Origin: Alphaproteobacteria bacterium
GTDB lineage: Bacteria; Pseudomonadota; Alphaproteobacteria; UBA3830
NCBI GenBank assembly: GCA_025998595.1
Contig: BNWE01000095.1
Coordinates: 1 to 5,365 of the forward strand
Length of the DNA stretch: 5,365 nucleotides
Direction of reading: 5' to 3'
In this document: positions 1 to 5,309 of the stretch, piece by piece
Position numbering within the stretch: the first letter of the stretch is position 1
Layout: every line of letters starts with the position of its first letter
Made by a program: the position numbers and the translations under genes
The notes under the pieces: model-generated
What the model was told of the DNA's origin: nothing
What the model saw: the letters and a program-made list of their open reading frames with translations, nothing else
The model's database searches: none

Positions 1-8
1 GAGTAAAG

Positions 9-431
9 GTGACTGAAGATTTTAAGGTACTAAAGCAGATTTTGGCGTTGGAAAGTAAATCAGTGGACGAGCTTACTAAATTGTGGGGAACGTTTTACGA
101 CCACGAACCGATGTCCTACAGCAAATCGTATTTGGTTTCCAAGATTGCTTACAAGATCCAGGAGCTCGCCTTTGGCGGGCTTCCGGAAAATACGCGGAAG
201 CGGATGGATCAGCTGTCCACGAACATCAATGGAAGTGTCGTGAAGAAAAAGTACAAACCATTGATTGGCGCAAAGATCGTTAAAGAATACCACGATAAAA
301 CGTACGAAATCGTCGTTGTAGACGGCGGATTTTCCTTCGAAGGTGAGGTCTTCAAGTCACTGTCTGCCATAGCCACGAAAATCACAGGAACAAAATGGAA
401 TGGTCTAAAGTTTTTTGGAATAAAGGAATAG
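9..431 (+). CDS. DUF2924 family protein of a serine recombinase module
   Basis: A 140-residue protein that I recognise as DUF2924. The family hallmarks are an N-terminal helical part with the phrase IAYKIQELAFGGL (about residues 46-58) and a C-terminal part with GAKIVKEYHDKTYEIVV (about 87-103), FSFEG, SLSAIATKITGTKWNG and a final FFGIK. Its biochemical role is not established. DUF2924 genes are commonly found directly upstream of large serine recombinases in prophage-like or integrative elements, mainly in Alphaproteobacteria, so a helper role in recombination is inferred. The start is a GTG three bases after a TAA (positions 4-6) in another frame, which may end an upstream gene cut off by the window. 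The frame is also open to the left edge, so a start further upstream cannot be excluded. The stop lies 4 bases before the recombinase ATG, and the recombinase ribosome site lies inside this gene's last codons, which suggests one operon with translational coupling. Confidence 0.85.
   Translation: MTEDFKVLKQILALESKSVDELTKLWGTFYDHEPMSYSKSYLVSKIAYKIQELAFGGLPENTRKRMDQLSTNINGSVVKKKYKPLIGAKIVKEYHDKTYEIVVVDGGFSFEGEVFKSLSAIATKITGTKWNGLKFFGIKE
423..427 (+). promoter_or_regulatory. Ribosome binding site of the serine recombinase
   Basis: AAGGA, 8 bases before the ATG at 436, lies within the last codons of the DUF2924 gene. It supports both the chosen start and translational coupling of the two genes. 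Confidence 0.6.
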
Positions 432-435
432 AAAA

Positions 436-1770
436 ATGAAAACTTACAAGGATGGCAAAAACAATGGATCCAACGTCACGTTGGTGCGGTGCGCAATTTA
501 TACGAGAAAATCGAGCGAAGAAGGCCTTGAGCAAGAATTCAATAGCCTTGATGCTCAGCGTATTGCTGCCGAAAACTACATTCGGAGTCAGCAAGGAAAA
601 GGCTGGATTATTCTACCTCAACACTACGATGACGGAGGATTTTCCGGCGGAAACATAAACAGACCAGGGCTGACAGAATTACTGAAGGATATCAGACAGC
701 AAAAAATAGACTGCGTAGTTACGTACAAACTGGATCGACTTTCCAGGTCTTTGTTAGATTTTGCAAGTATAATGAATATTTTTGACAACAATGAGGTAAT
801 CTTTGATACGGTCACAGAATCCTTCAGCTCTGCCAGTTCGTCTGGAAGGTTAATGCTGAATATGCTGCTGAGTTTTGCGCAATATGAACGCGAGCTGACG
901 AGCGAGCGCATCCGCGATAAATTTGCAGAGTCAAAGAGAAAAGGCATGTGGATGGGCGGATATCCTATACTGGGCTACGATATAAAAGAGCGGAAATTAC
1001 TGATAAATGAGGAAGAAGCTGCTGTCGTGCGTCTAATTTACGAAAGATTTCTGGAAACTGAATCCTGCACAGTCGTCATGAATGAGCTGAATCGCCGCGG
1101 ACATCGATCAAAGCCGCGTCCCAACGTAAAAGGCAGAAACAACGGCGAAAAATTGTACAACAAAAAAACTGTGCGACGCATTCTTGAAAATCCATATTAC
1201 AAAGGCTATGTCACACACAAAGGTGAGCTTTACGAAGGTCAACATGAAGCAATCATTGTGGAAGAAACTTGTAGCAAAGTTCAGGGAATTTTCGCTAAAA
1301 ACAAGAGCACAAAGCATCAGAAAAAATCCAGTCCGTATCCACTAAAAGGACTGCTGAAGTGTGGAGCATGCGGAGCCACGATGACTCCAACCAGTTGCAA
1401 CAACCACGGATTGAAATATCGATACTACACTTGCAATAATCATATACGTTTTAAAAGCTGTAAGTCGGCTGTAAGAAATGTTCCTGCAGAAGGAATAGAA
1501 GAAAAAGTTGTCGAAGAAGTTTTGATGAAATTGAAGTCACCGGAAATTATGTTGAAAATCCAGGAATTGGCAATGGAAAATGCAATCGACGAAAAACAAT
1601 TGCGATCATCATTGGAAAAACTTAGCGAGACGTGGACATATTTATATCCACAGGAACAGATGCGAATCATGAATTTGTTGATCAATTTCATCGAACTAAG
1701 GGAGGGTGGCCTCAATATTCAGATGAACATGGATGGATTCAATACATTGCTGCTTGGATTAGGTGTATAA
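436..1770 (+). CDS. Large serine recombinase (resolvase/invertase family, zinc-ribbon type)
   Basis: Site-specific DNA recombinase that would cut and rejoin attachment sites through a phosphoserine intermediate. The resolvase catalytic domain spans about residues 17-165. YTRKSS places the likely nucleophile at Ser26, with Arg24 beside it. LDAQR follows at 38-42, and YKLDRLSRS at 97-105 holds the conserved arginines 101 and 104. FAQYERE at 147-153 leads into the long E helix. GMWMGGYPILGYD (170-182) opens the recombinase DNA-binding domain, which runs to about 285. A zinc ribbon follows, with Cys309/Cys312 and Cys333/Cys342. A helical, probably coiled-coil tail follows. At 444 residues it is somewhat shorter than many relatives of about 500-560, but no domain is obviously missing. 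It lies 4 bases after the DUF2924 gene and 92 bases before an HTH gene that often accompanies such recombinases. It is likely the integrase of an integrative element or prophage remnant. Its target sites are unknown. Confidence 0.95.
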   Translation: MKTYKDGKNNGSNVTLVRCAIYTRKSSEEGLEQEFNSLDAQRIAAENYIRSQQGKGWIILPQHYDDGGFSGGNINRPGLTELLKDIRQQKIDCVVTYKLDRLSRSLLDFASIMNIFDNNEVIFDTVTESFSSASSSGRLMLNMLLSFAQYERELTSERIRDKFAESKRKGMWMGGYPILGYDIKERKLLINEEEAAVVRLIYERFLETESCTVVMNELNRRGHRSKPRPNVKGRNNGEKLYNKKTVRRILENPYYKGYVTHKGELYEGQHEAIIVEETCSKVQGIFAKNKSTKHQKKSSPYPLKGLLKCGACGATMTPTSCNNHGLKYRYYTCNNHIRFKSCKSAVRNVPAEGIEEKVVEEVLMKLKSPEIMLKIQELAMENAIDEKQLRSSLEKLSETWTYLYPQEQMRIMNLLINFIELREGGLNIQMNMDGFNTLLLGLGV

Positions 1771-1772
1771 AA

Positions 1773-1862
1773 TAACCATGTTCACATTTAAATTTTTGCG
1801 CCCTGCAGCATCTCAAACTCCATTGTCAAAAAGTGGCAAAAACCTATTAATGAACATGGTTA
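1773..1862. repeat. Perfect 12-bp inverted repeat with a 66-bp spacer
   Basis: The left arm TAACCATGTTCA (1773-1784) and the right arm TGAACATGGTTA (1851-1862) are exact reverse complements. The left arm starts 2 bases after the recombinase stop codon. The right arm ends directly against the ATG of the HTH gene. The spacer carries a candidate promoter. The arms could be a paired operator for the HTH protein, half-sites for the serine recombinase, or the ends of an invertible promoter segment. Only the repeat itself is seen; its function is inferred. Confidence 0.6.
1823..1850 (+). promoter_or_regulatory. Candidate sigma-70 promoter for the HTH gene
   Basis: TTGTCA (1823-1828, five of six bases matching the -35 consensus) is followed after 16 bases by TATTAA (1845-1850, four of six matching the -10). 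Transcription would begin about 6-7 bases before the ATG at 1863, giving an almost leaderless mRNA. That would fit the absence of any Shine-Dalgarno sequence before this start. The whole promoter lies inside the inverted-repeat spacer, and the right repeat arm covers the expected transcription start. Confidence 0.35.
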
Positions 1863-2291
1863 ATGACCATAAATGCTACAATTGCAATGATTGATGAGGC
1901 TGCCGCAAAGCAGTCTCAACTCATAGAAAATGTTTTTATTCCATTGAAAATCGTTAAACGCGGCTCACACAAGGGAAAAATTCTGAGCAAAACATATTCG
2001 GCAGAAAAGGAAGAGGCCGACGAAACGCTAATCAATGGACTTATAAAAGCATATCTATGGGAAAAGCTCATCTACGAGCAATTTGATGGTGATTTAGAGA
2101 CATTCTGCCTTCAGAACAAATTTTCAAAACGATATGTACAGCAGGTGTTGAAATTAAATATCTTAAGTCCCAAAATCAAAGAAGCAATCCTTGACGGAAA
2201 GCGCCCAAAACACCTGCTGTTGAGGGATCTAGTCAGAAAACCATTCTCCTACACATGGGAAGAGCAGGAAAGAACTCTTGGTTTTTGCTAA
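1863..2291 (+). CDS. Recombinase-associated small HTH protein (ParB/KorB-like), copy 1
   Basis: A 142-residue protein of a type usually annotated as hypothetical or phage-related and often found next to DUF2924/serine recombinase pairs. The centre reads like a ParB/KorB-type helix-turn-helix: a first helix around DLETFCLQNKF (about residues 77-87), then SKRYVQQVLKLNILSP as the recognition part, then KEAILDGKRPKHLLLRDL, matching the family pattern of an AILDG turn followed by a final helix. The C-terminal TWEEQERTLGF is also typical. Sequence-specific DNA binding, perhaps at the recombinase sites or its own promoter, is inferred. ATG 1863 is the first start after an in-frame TGA at 1851. It lacks a Shine-Dalgarno sequence, and Met9 is the only nearby alternative. 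The gene ends 12 bases from the convergent rpn gene. A second copy, about 79% identical over 117 residues by hand alignment, lies inverted at the right end of the window. Confidence 0.75.
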   Translation: MTINATIAMIDEAAAKQSQLIENVFIPLKIVKRGSHKGKILSKTYSAEKEEADETLINGLIKAYLWEKLIYEQFDGDLETFCLQNKFSKRYVQQVLKLNILSPKIKEAILDGKRPKHLLLRDLVRKPFSYTWEEQERTLGFC

Positions 2292-2303
2292 ACAAAATGG
2301 CTC

Positions 2304-2573
2304 CTACTGAGCTTTGAGTTGTTCGAGTTCTTTGGTCGAGATGCCAGTATACTTGCCAACTGTAGCTACTGACATTCCATCAGCTAGCATTGATAATGCG
2401 GTCTCTCTTTTTCCTTTTTCAACGCCTCTCGCTTCACCTCTCGCTTCGCCTTCTCTTCTAGCTTTGTTGACATCGTGAGACCTAGCATTAATGGCATCAT
2501 TTTGCGCTTTTAGGCGCATATTATATATGCGTCTCGTTTCCGGGTCTTGGCTCAAATGTATAAGACCTTCCAT
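2304..2573 (-). CDS. Predicted intragenic small protein in the rpn gene (RpnS-like antitoxin, residues 210-298)
   Basis: An in-frame internal start at Met210 would yield an 89-residue protein identical to the C-terminal part of the nuclease. It would lack the catalytic residues Asp71 and Glu85 but keep the charged linker and the HTH-like tail. The ATG is preceded by TAAGGAGGTGA, complementary over its whole length to the 3' end of bacterial 16S rRNA, 11 bases from the last G of GGAGG to the ATG. This site is far stronger than the one before the full-length start. Work on E. coli Rpn proteins showed that a small C-terminal product made from an internal start neutralises the full-length toxin. 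The same design is inferred here. It is possible that KEV simply happens to be encoded as AAG GAG GTG; the codon choice alone cannot prove translation. Confidence 0.5.
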   Translation of the reverse strand: MEGLIHLSQDPETRRIYNMRLKAQNDAINARSHDVNKARREGEARGEARGVEKGKRETALSMLADGMSVATVGKYTGISTKELEQLKAQ

Positions 2574-3200
2574 GGCTTCATTCACCTCCTTAATTGTTAA
2601 AAATTCCGGCGGAATTGCTTGTGGAGCTTTCAAAAACGACATCCAAACCGAAAATAAATCAGAAATATTAGCTCGTTTCTCATCAATTTTTTTCAATTCG
2701 ATGATAAATATGCGAAACTTATCGCTGGCTGACGCAGTTGGATTTCCTGCCGGATCTTCTTCATACATAAACCTGATTTTGTGTGTATGATAATTGCGGC
2801 CAGTTTCGTTATAATTGGTAATCCAAATTGATATAAGATTCGGAAGAGAGTCATATTCATCGCCTTCATGCAGTTCTTCCGGCAACATTTTAGATTGACC
2901 AAAAGCGGCACGATTGACGATATTCCCTTCATCTTGACACTGAATCTCGATTTGTATTTTTGTTTTTTCGTCAGTTGTTGCACGAATATCTAGTCGAACA
3001 CTTTTGCCATCTTCCATATCCTTTGGAATATCAGTATTTTCGAGAGTAATATCCTGGATAAAAGGATTACCATCTAATATCGAATTTAACAGACTGATGA
3101 GCAGCCGCTTATGATCCTCTCGACCGAATAGGCCTTTAAATATAAAATCGTATCGAGGCAATAATAAATCAACGTTTTCTGCATTTTTAACTTTTCGCAT
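2304..3200 (-). CDS. Rpn/YhgA-like PD-(D/E)XK nuclease (recombination-promoting nuclease family)
   Basis: A 298-residue protein, the usual length for the Rpn family, whose annotations also include 'PD-(D/E)XK nuclease family transposase'. The N-terminal signature PRYDFIFKGLFG is at 15-26. The nuclease core shows Asp71 (VRLDIRA) and Glu85-x-Gln87 (IQIEIQ), the family's variant of the D...ExK site. A second strand/helix region around ISIWITNY (124-130) and an IIELKKI segment (166-172) follow. The C-terminal region holds TIKEVNEAMEGL, a charged helix with two GEAR repeats (251-258), and a final HTH-like GISTKELEQLK. Family members are DNA endonucleases that promote RecA-independent recombination. 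In E. coli some act as toxic phage-defence proteins held in check by a small protein translated from inside the same gene; the matching internal start here is listed separately. The ATG at 3200 has a modest ribosome site (GAGAG, about 8-9 bases upstream). It converges on HTH copy 1 and diverges from the YhcG gene. Confidence 0.92.
   Translation of the reverse strand: MRKVKNAENVDLLLPRYDFIFKGLFGREDHKRLLISLLNSILDGNPFIQDITLENTDIPKDMEDGKSVRLDIRATTDEKTKIQIEIQCQDEGNIVNRAAFGQSKMLPEELHEGDEYDSLPNLISIWITNYNETGRNYHTHKIRFMYEEDPAGNPTASASDKFRIFIIELKKIDEKRANISDLFSVWMSFLKAPQAIPPEFLTIKEVNEAMEGLIHLSQDPETRRIYNMRLKAQNDAINARSHDVNKARREGEARGEARGVEKGKRETALSMLADGMSVATVGKYTGISTKELEQLKAQ
2425..2448 (-). repeat. Tandem 12-bp repeat encoding GEAR-GEAR
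   Basis: Two adjacent 12-base units (2425-2436 and 2437-2448 on the plus strand) differ at one base. They encode residues 251-258 of the nuclease as two GEAR units. Because the unit is a multiple of three, slippage would change linker length without a frameshift, in both the full-length nuclease and the predicted small C-terminal product. Such charged repeats are common in this family. Confidence 0.6.
2582..2592 (-). promoter_or_regulatory. Full-length Shine-Dalgarno sequence inside rpn
   Basis: The minus strand reads TAAGGAGGTGA, an exact 11-base complement of the 16S rRNA 3' tail. It lies within codons for IKEVN of the nuclease. The in-frame ATG at 2573-2571 (Met210) is the natural start. 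A closer ATG, 3 bases after GGAGG, is out of frame and runs into a stop after nine codons. Confidence 0.6.
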
Positions 3201-3227
3201 AATCTGCTTCTCTCATATATCGATCGT

Positions 3228-3236
3228 ATTATATCA
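3228..3236 (-). promoter_or_regulatory. Extended -10 promoter of the rpn gene
   Basis: The minus strand reads TGATATAAT, a perfect TATAAT hexamer (3233-3228) with the extended -10 dinucleotide TG one base upstream. No good -35 hexamer is seen at 16-18 bases, as is usual for extended -10 promoters. Transcription would start near 3221, giving a leader of about 20 bases before the ATG at 3200. Confidence 0.5.
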
Positions 3237-3604
3237 TGTTTTTGTTGAAAGCGGTAGTTTTTTTAAAGGACAATATTGCGAGCGCAAATAGACTAACTTT
3301 CATCAAGGTTCGCAGATGGTTTTTGGCGACTAAACTTTTGAGCTGGATTCGTGAGCCCTTTTGGTCGCCGTTAGCAACAACTTTCACTTTGCCAGCCGTC
3401 TTTTCTAAAACTCTCTAACTTCGTGATGTTCGACTGGAGGAGGAGGAGACCCTCATTACGAACTTATTCTCCGTTTTTTATTGACGGCTTTATCGTGGCA
3501 TTTCAAGCACTTACTGTTTGTCTGTTAACTTTTGTGACTCCTACTACTTCAAGAGGATGGCCATGAACTAGAGAATTTTAGATGGAAGCGATTGGCAAAA
3601 AACA

Positions 3605-3618
3605 ATGTTAAGTAACAT
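3605..3618. repeat. 14-bp palindrome upstream of the YhcG gene
   Basis: ATGTTA-AG-TAACAT forms a perfect inverted repeat with 6-base arms, about 110 bases before the YhcG start. It could be an operator for a dimeric regulator. No regulator is identified, and a palindrome of this size in A+T-rich DNA may be chance. Confidence 0.3.
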
Positions 3619-3640
3619 CGATTATGTCTTAACTTTTTTA

Positions 3641-3653
3641 CGCATTACATGCG
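3641..3653. repeat. 13-bp palindrome upstream of the YhcG gene
   Basis: CGCAT-TAC-ATGCG has 5-base arms and a 3-base centre. It lies 22 bases after the neighbouring palindrome and about 75 bases before the YhcG start. A regulatory role is only a possibility. Confidence 0.25.
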
Positions 3654-3727
3654 AGACACAATCTGAAGCGTTTTATTTAGAAGTAAACAGAAAGAATGCG
3701 TTGCTGGTATTGGTGATTTGATTTATT

Positions 3728-4852
3728 ATGAGACAGTTTTTAGACGAAACGCAACAAATGTTATCATCAGGATCTAAACTCTCAATAAATTGGGAATTCA
3801 AGGAGAATCAAGAAAATGACTTTTTTAGTGATGTCAGAAACATCATACTGTCAGCAAGAACAAATGCCATCAGAAGCGTTGATTTTCAGCGCGTTATGAT
3901 GTATTGGAAACTCGGAGAACGTATTTTTATTGAAGAACAAGAAGGTCGAGAGCGCGCACAATATGGCGAATATCTAATTCGCAACCTTGCTAAGAACATT
4001 GAGCCTGAGTTTGGAAGTGGATTTTCTGTTCGCCAATTGGAGAGAGCACGGCAGTTTTTCCGAATTTATCCAATTGCGTCCGCACTGAGGTCGCAATTCA
4101 ATTGGCTGCAATACAGGCTTTTGATAACCATAAGCAATCCTGATAAACGAGAGTATTATGAACTTGAAGCGTTCCATAATAACTGGAACGGACGCGAATT
4201 AGAACGACAGATAAATTCATCGCTTTATGAAAGACTTTTGCTTAGTAATGACAAAAAATCAGTTCTTGAAATTGCACGACGGGAACGTGTTCCACAAGAG
4301 CCGACAGAAATTATTAAAGATCCGATGATGCTTGAATTCCTCGGTTTGAAGCGTGAAGCAGTTTATTATGAACAAGACTTCGAAGCAGCGTTAATTACCC
4401 ATTTACAGGAATTTTTACTTGAGATGGGGAATGGATTTTCATTTGTGGCTCGTCAAAAACGAATTTTGATTGAAGATGATGAGTTTTTTGTGGATTTGGT
4501 TCTTTATAACAGACTTTTGCGGTGTTTTGTTGTAACTGAAATTAAAATGCACAAAATTACACATGCTGATTTAGGACAGCTCCAGATGTACGTAAATTAC
4601 TATGATCGTTTTGAAAAACTACCAGATGAAAGCTCAACCGTTGGAATCCTGCTCTGCGCTGATAAAAATGATACTCTTGTAAAAATCTCTTTACCAAAGG
4701 ATAACAAACACATTTTAACCAATAAATATGAGCTTTATTTGCCGAGCGAAAAGCAATTGCTCAAGGAAATAAAAGAAGAATTACAACGCGCCAATTTAAA
4801 AAATAAAGAGAACGAATTGGATGGAGAAAGTGTCGCAATAGAATTACTATGA
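3728..4852 (+). CDS. YhcG-type DUF1016 protein with PD-(D/E)XK nuclease domain
   Basis: A 374-residue protein, close to the length of E. coli YhcG. The N-terminal DUF1016 domain (about 30-180) shows YWKLGERIFIEEQEG, GEYLIRNLAKNI, FSVRQLERARQFFRIYP and a W-R-L-L-like WLQYRLLITI. The C-terminal PD-(D/E)XK nuclease domain (about 195-345) shows LITHLQEFLLEMGNGFSFVA, then VDLVLYNRLLRCFVV with Asp256, EIKM with Glu271 and Lys273, and DLGQLQMYVNYYD with Gln284. All expected catalytic positions are present, so it is probably active. The family's substrate is not firmly known; members are frequent in defence islands and near type I restriction systems. ATG 3728 is the first start, two codons after an in-frame TGA, but it has only a weak GGTGA about 11 bases upstream, so the start is not certain. 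Met11 is an alternative. The gene converges on the truncated HTH copy, 37 bases away. Confidence 0.93.
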   Translation: MRQFLDETQQMLSSGSKLSINWEFKENQENDFFSDVRNIILSARTNAIRSVDFQRVMMYWKLGERIFIEEQEGRERAQYGEYLIRNLAKNIEPEFGSGFSVRQLERARQFFRIYPIASALRSQFNWLQYRLLITISNPDKREYYELEAFHNNWNGRELERQINSSLYERLLLSNDKKSVLEIARRERVPQEPTEIIKDPMMLEFLGLKREAVYYEQDFEAALITHLQEFLLEMGNGFSFVARQKRILIEDDEFFVDLVLYNRLLRCFVVTEIKMHKITHADLGQLQMYVNYYDRFEKLPDESSTVGILLCADKNDTLVKISLPKDNKHILTNKYELYLPSEKQLLKEIKEELQRANLKNKENELDGESVAIELL

Positions 4853-4889
4853 AGTACATTCTTTTTGATACTAGTGAAGCCATGACTCT

Positions 4890-5246
4890 TCACAAAAACC
4901 CCATCGTTTTTTCCTGCTCAGTCCATATAAGTGAGAAGGATTTGTTCACAAAATCGCTCAGTAGCAGGTGTTTGGGATGTTTACCATCGAGAATGGCTTC
5001 TTTTATTTTAGGACTGAGCAAATTTAGTTTCAGCATCTTTTGTGCATATCTTTTCGAAAATTTATTTTGTCTGCAAAAAGTTTCTAAATCGCCGTCGAAT
5101 TGTTCGTAGATGATTTTTTCCCACAGATAGGCTTTCAGAAGTCCTCGCACCAACGTTTCGTCTGGTTCTTCTTTTTCTGCCGAATATGTTTGGCTGAGGA
5201 CTTTGCCTTTACATGAGCCGCGTTTAATGATTTTCAATGGAATCAA
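4890..5246 (-). CDS. Second copy of the small HTH protein, 5'-truncated by an insertion
   Basis: From Ile2 to the end this protein aligns without gaps to residues 26-142 of the HTH protein at 1863-2291, 92 of 117 identical by hand count. It includes the helix-turn-helix core (DLETFCRQNKFSKRYAQKMLKL) and the AILDGK turn. The first 25 residues of the intact copy are missing. DNA similarity starts abruptly at ATTCCATTG (5243 downwards) and is lost at 5244. The only start left is a TTG at 5246, with no more than a poor AGG upstream, so the gene is probably broken, although the remaining frame is clean. A hairpin and a likely transposase end lie immediately beyond the break, pointing to an IS200/IS605 insertion. 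It lies 37 bases from, and convergent with, the YhcG gene, mirroring copy 1 against rpn. Confidence 0.75.
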   Translation of the reverse strand: MIPLKIIKRGSCKGKVLSQTYSAEKEEPDETLVRGLLKAYLWEKIIYEQFDGDLETFCRQNKFSKRYAQKMLKLNLLSPKIKEAILDGKHPKHLLLSDFVNKSFSLIWTEQEKTMGFL

Positions 5247-5252
5247 TTACGA

Positions 5253-5266
5253 CCTGCTAAAGCAGG
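5253..5266 (-). repeat. Subterminal hairpin of the IS200/IS605-like element
   Basis: CCTGCT-AA-AGCAGG on the plus strand is a perfect 6-base-pair inverted repeat with a 2-base centre (on the strand of the transposase, CCTGCTTTAGCAGG). Y1 transposases recognise such imperfect or short hairpins near each end as single-stranded DNA. It lies about 44 bases after the stop codon of the putative transposase. Confidence 0.55.
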
Positions 5267-5309
5267 AGGTATGCTAAGAATCTGAAGATACGCTGAATGC
5301 GGATAAATC

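Larger units (their letters stand above)
3237..3727. other. Divergent intergenic region between rpn and the YhcG gene, no intact gene
   Basis: I find no convincing intact gene here. A 60-codon plus-strand frame (3236-3418) has no ribosome site, and its antisense reads more like protein, with KTAGKVKVVANGDQKGSR on the minus strand (frame open from about 3412 to 3229, no start). Further right, a minus-strand frame at 3503-3577 reads HPLEVVGVTKVNRQTVSA, reminiscent of a transposase- or regulator-type helix-turn-helix, but it is closed by stops on both sides. Together they may be remains of a decayed minus-strand gene. There is a (GGA)4 run at 3436-3447. A weak stem GGAGA/TCTCC (3445-3449, 3468-3472) is followed by six T residues and could be a feeble plus-strand terminator. 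Two small palindromes lie nearer the YhcG gene. I see no strong promoter for that gene. Confidence 0.4.

Noticed and set aside
3236..3418. 60-codon plus-strand frame in the intergenic region
   Set aside because: No ribosome site, start overlapping the rpn extended -10 box, no family resemblance; the antisense strand looks more protein-like.
3701..3729. TTGCTG-N17-TATTAT as a promoter for the YhcG gene
   Set aside because: The -10 would overlap the chosen ATG and start transcription downstream of it; the -35 matches only three bases. It would work only if Met11 were the true start.
3800..3818. AAGGAG followed by ATG inside the YhcG gene as an internal start like that in rpn
   Set aside because: The ATG is out of frame with the nuclease and opens no meaningful frame.
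4874..4893. Stem GTGAAG/CTTCAC with 8-base loop between the YhcG gene and the HTH copy
   Set aside because: The 6-bp stem overlaps the HTH stop codon but is not followed by a T-run on either strand, so it is not supported as a terminator.
4849..5109. 86-codon plus-strand frame overlapping the YhcG stop by ATGA
   Set aside because: The ATGA overlap looks operon-like, but the frame is antisense to the conserved second HTH copy and has the composition of a shadow frame.
5262..5285. AGGAGGT next to ATG on the plus strand
   Set aside because: The ATG directly abuts the Shine-Dalgarno-like sequence and the frame stops after four codons; the motif is part of the insertion-sequence hairpin region.
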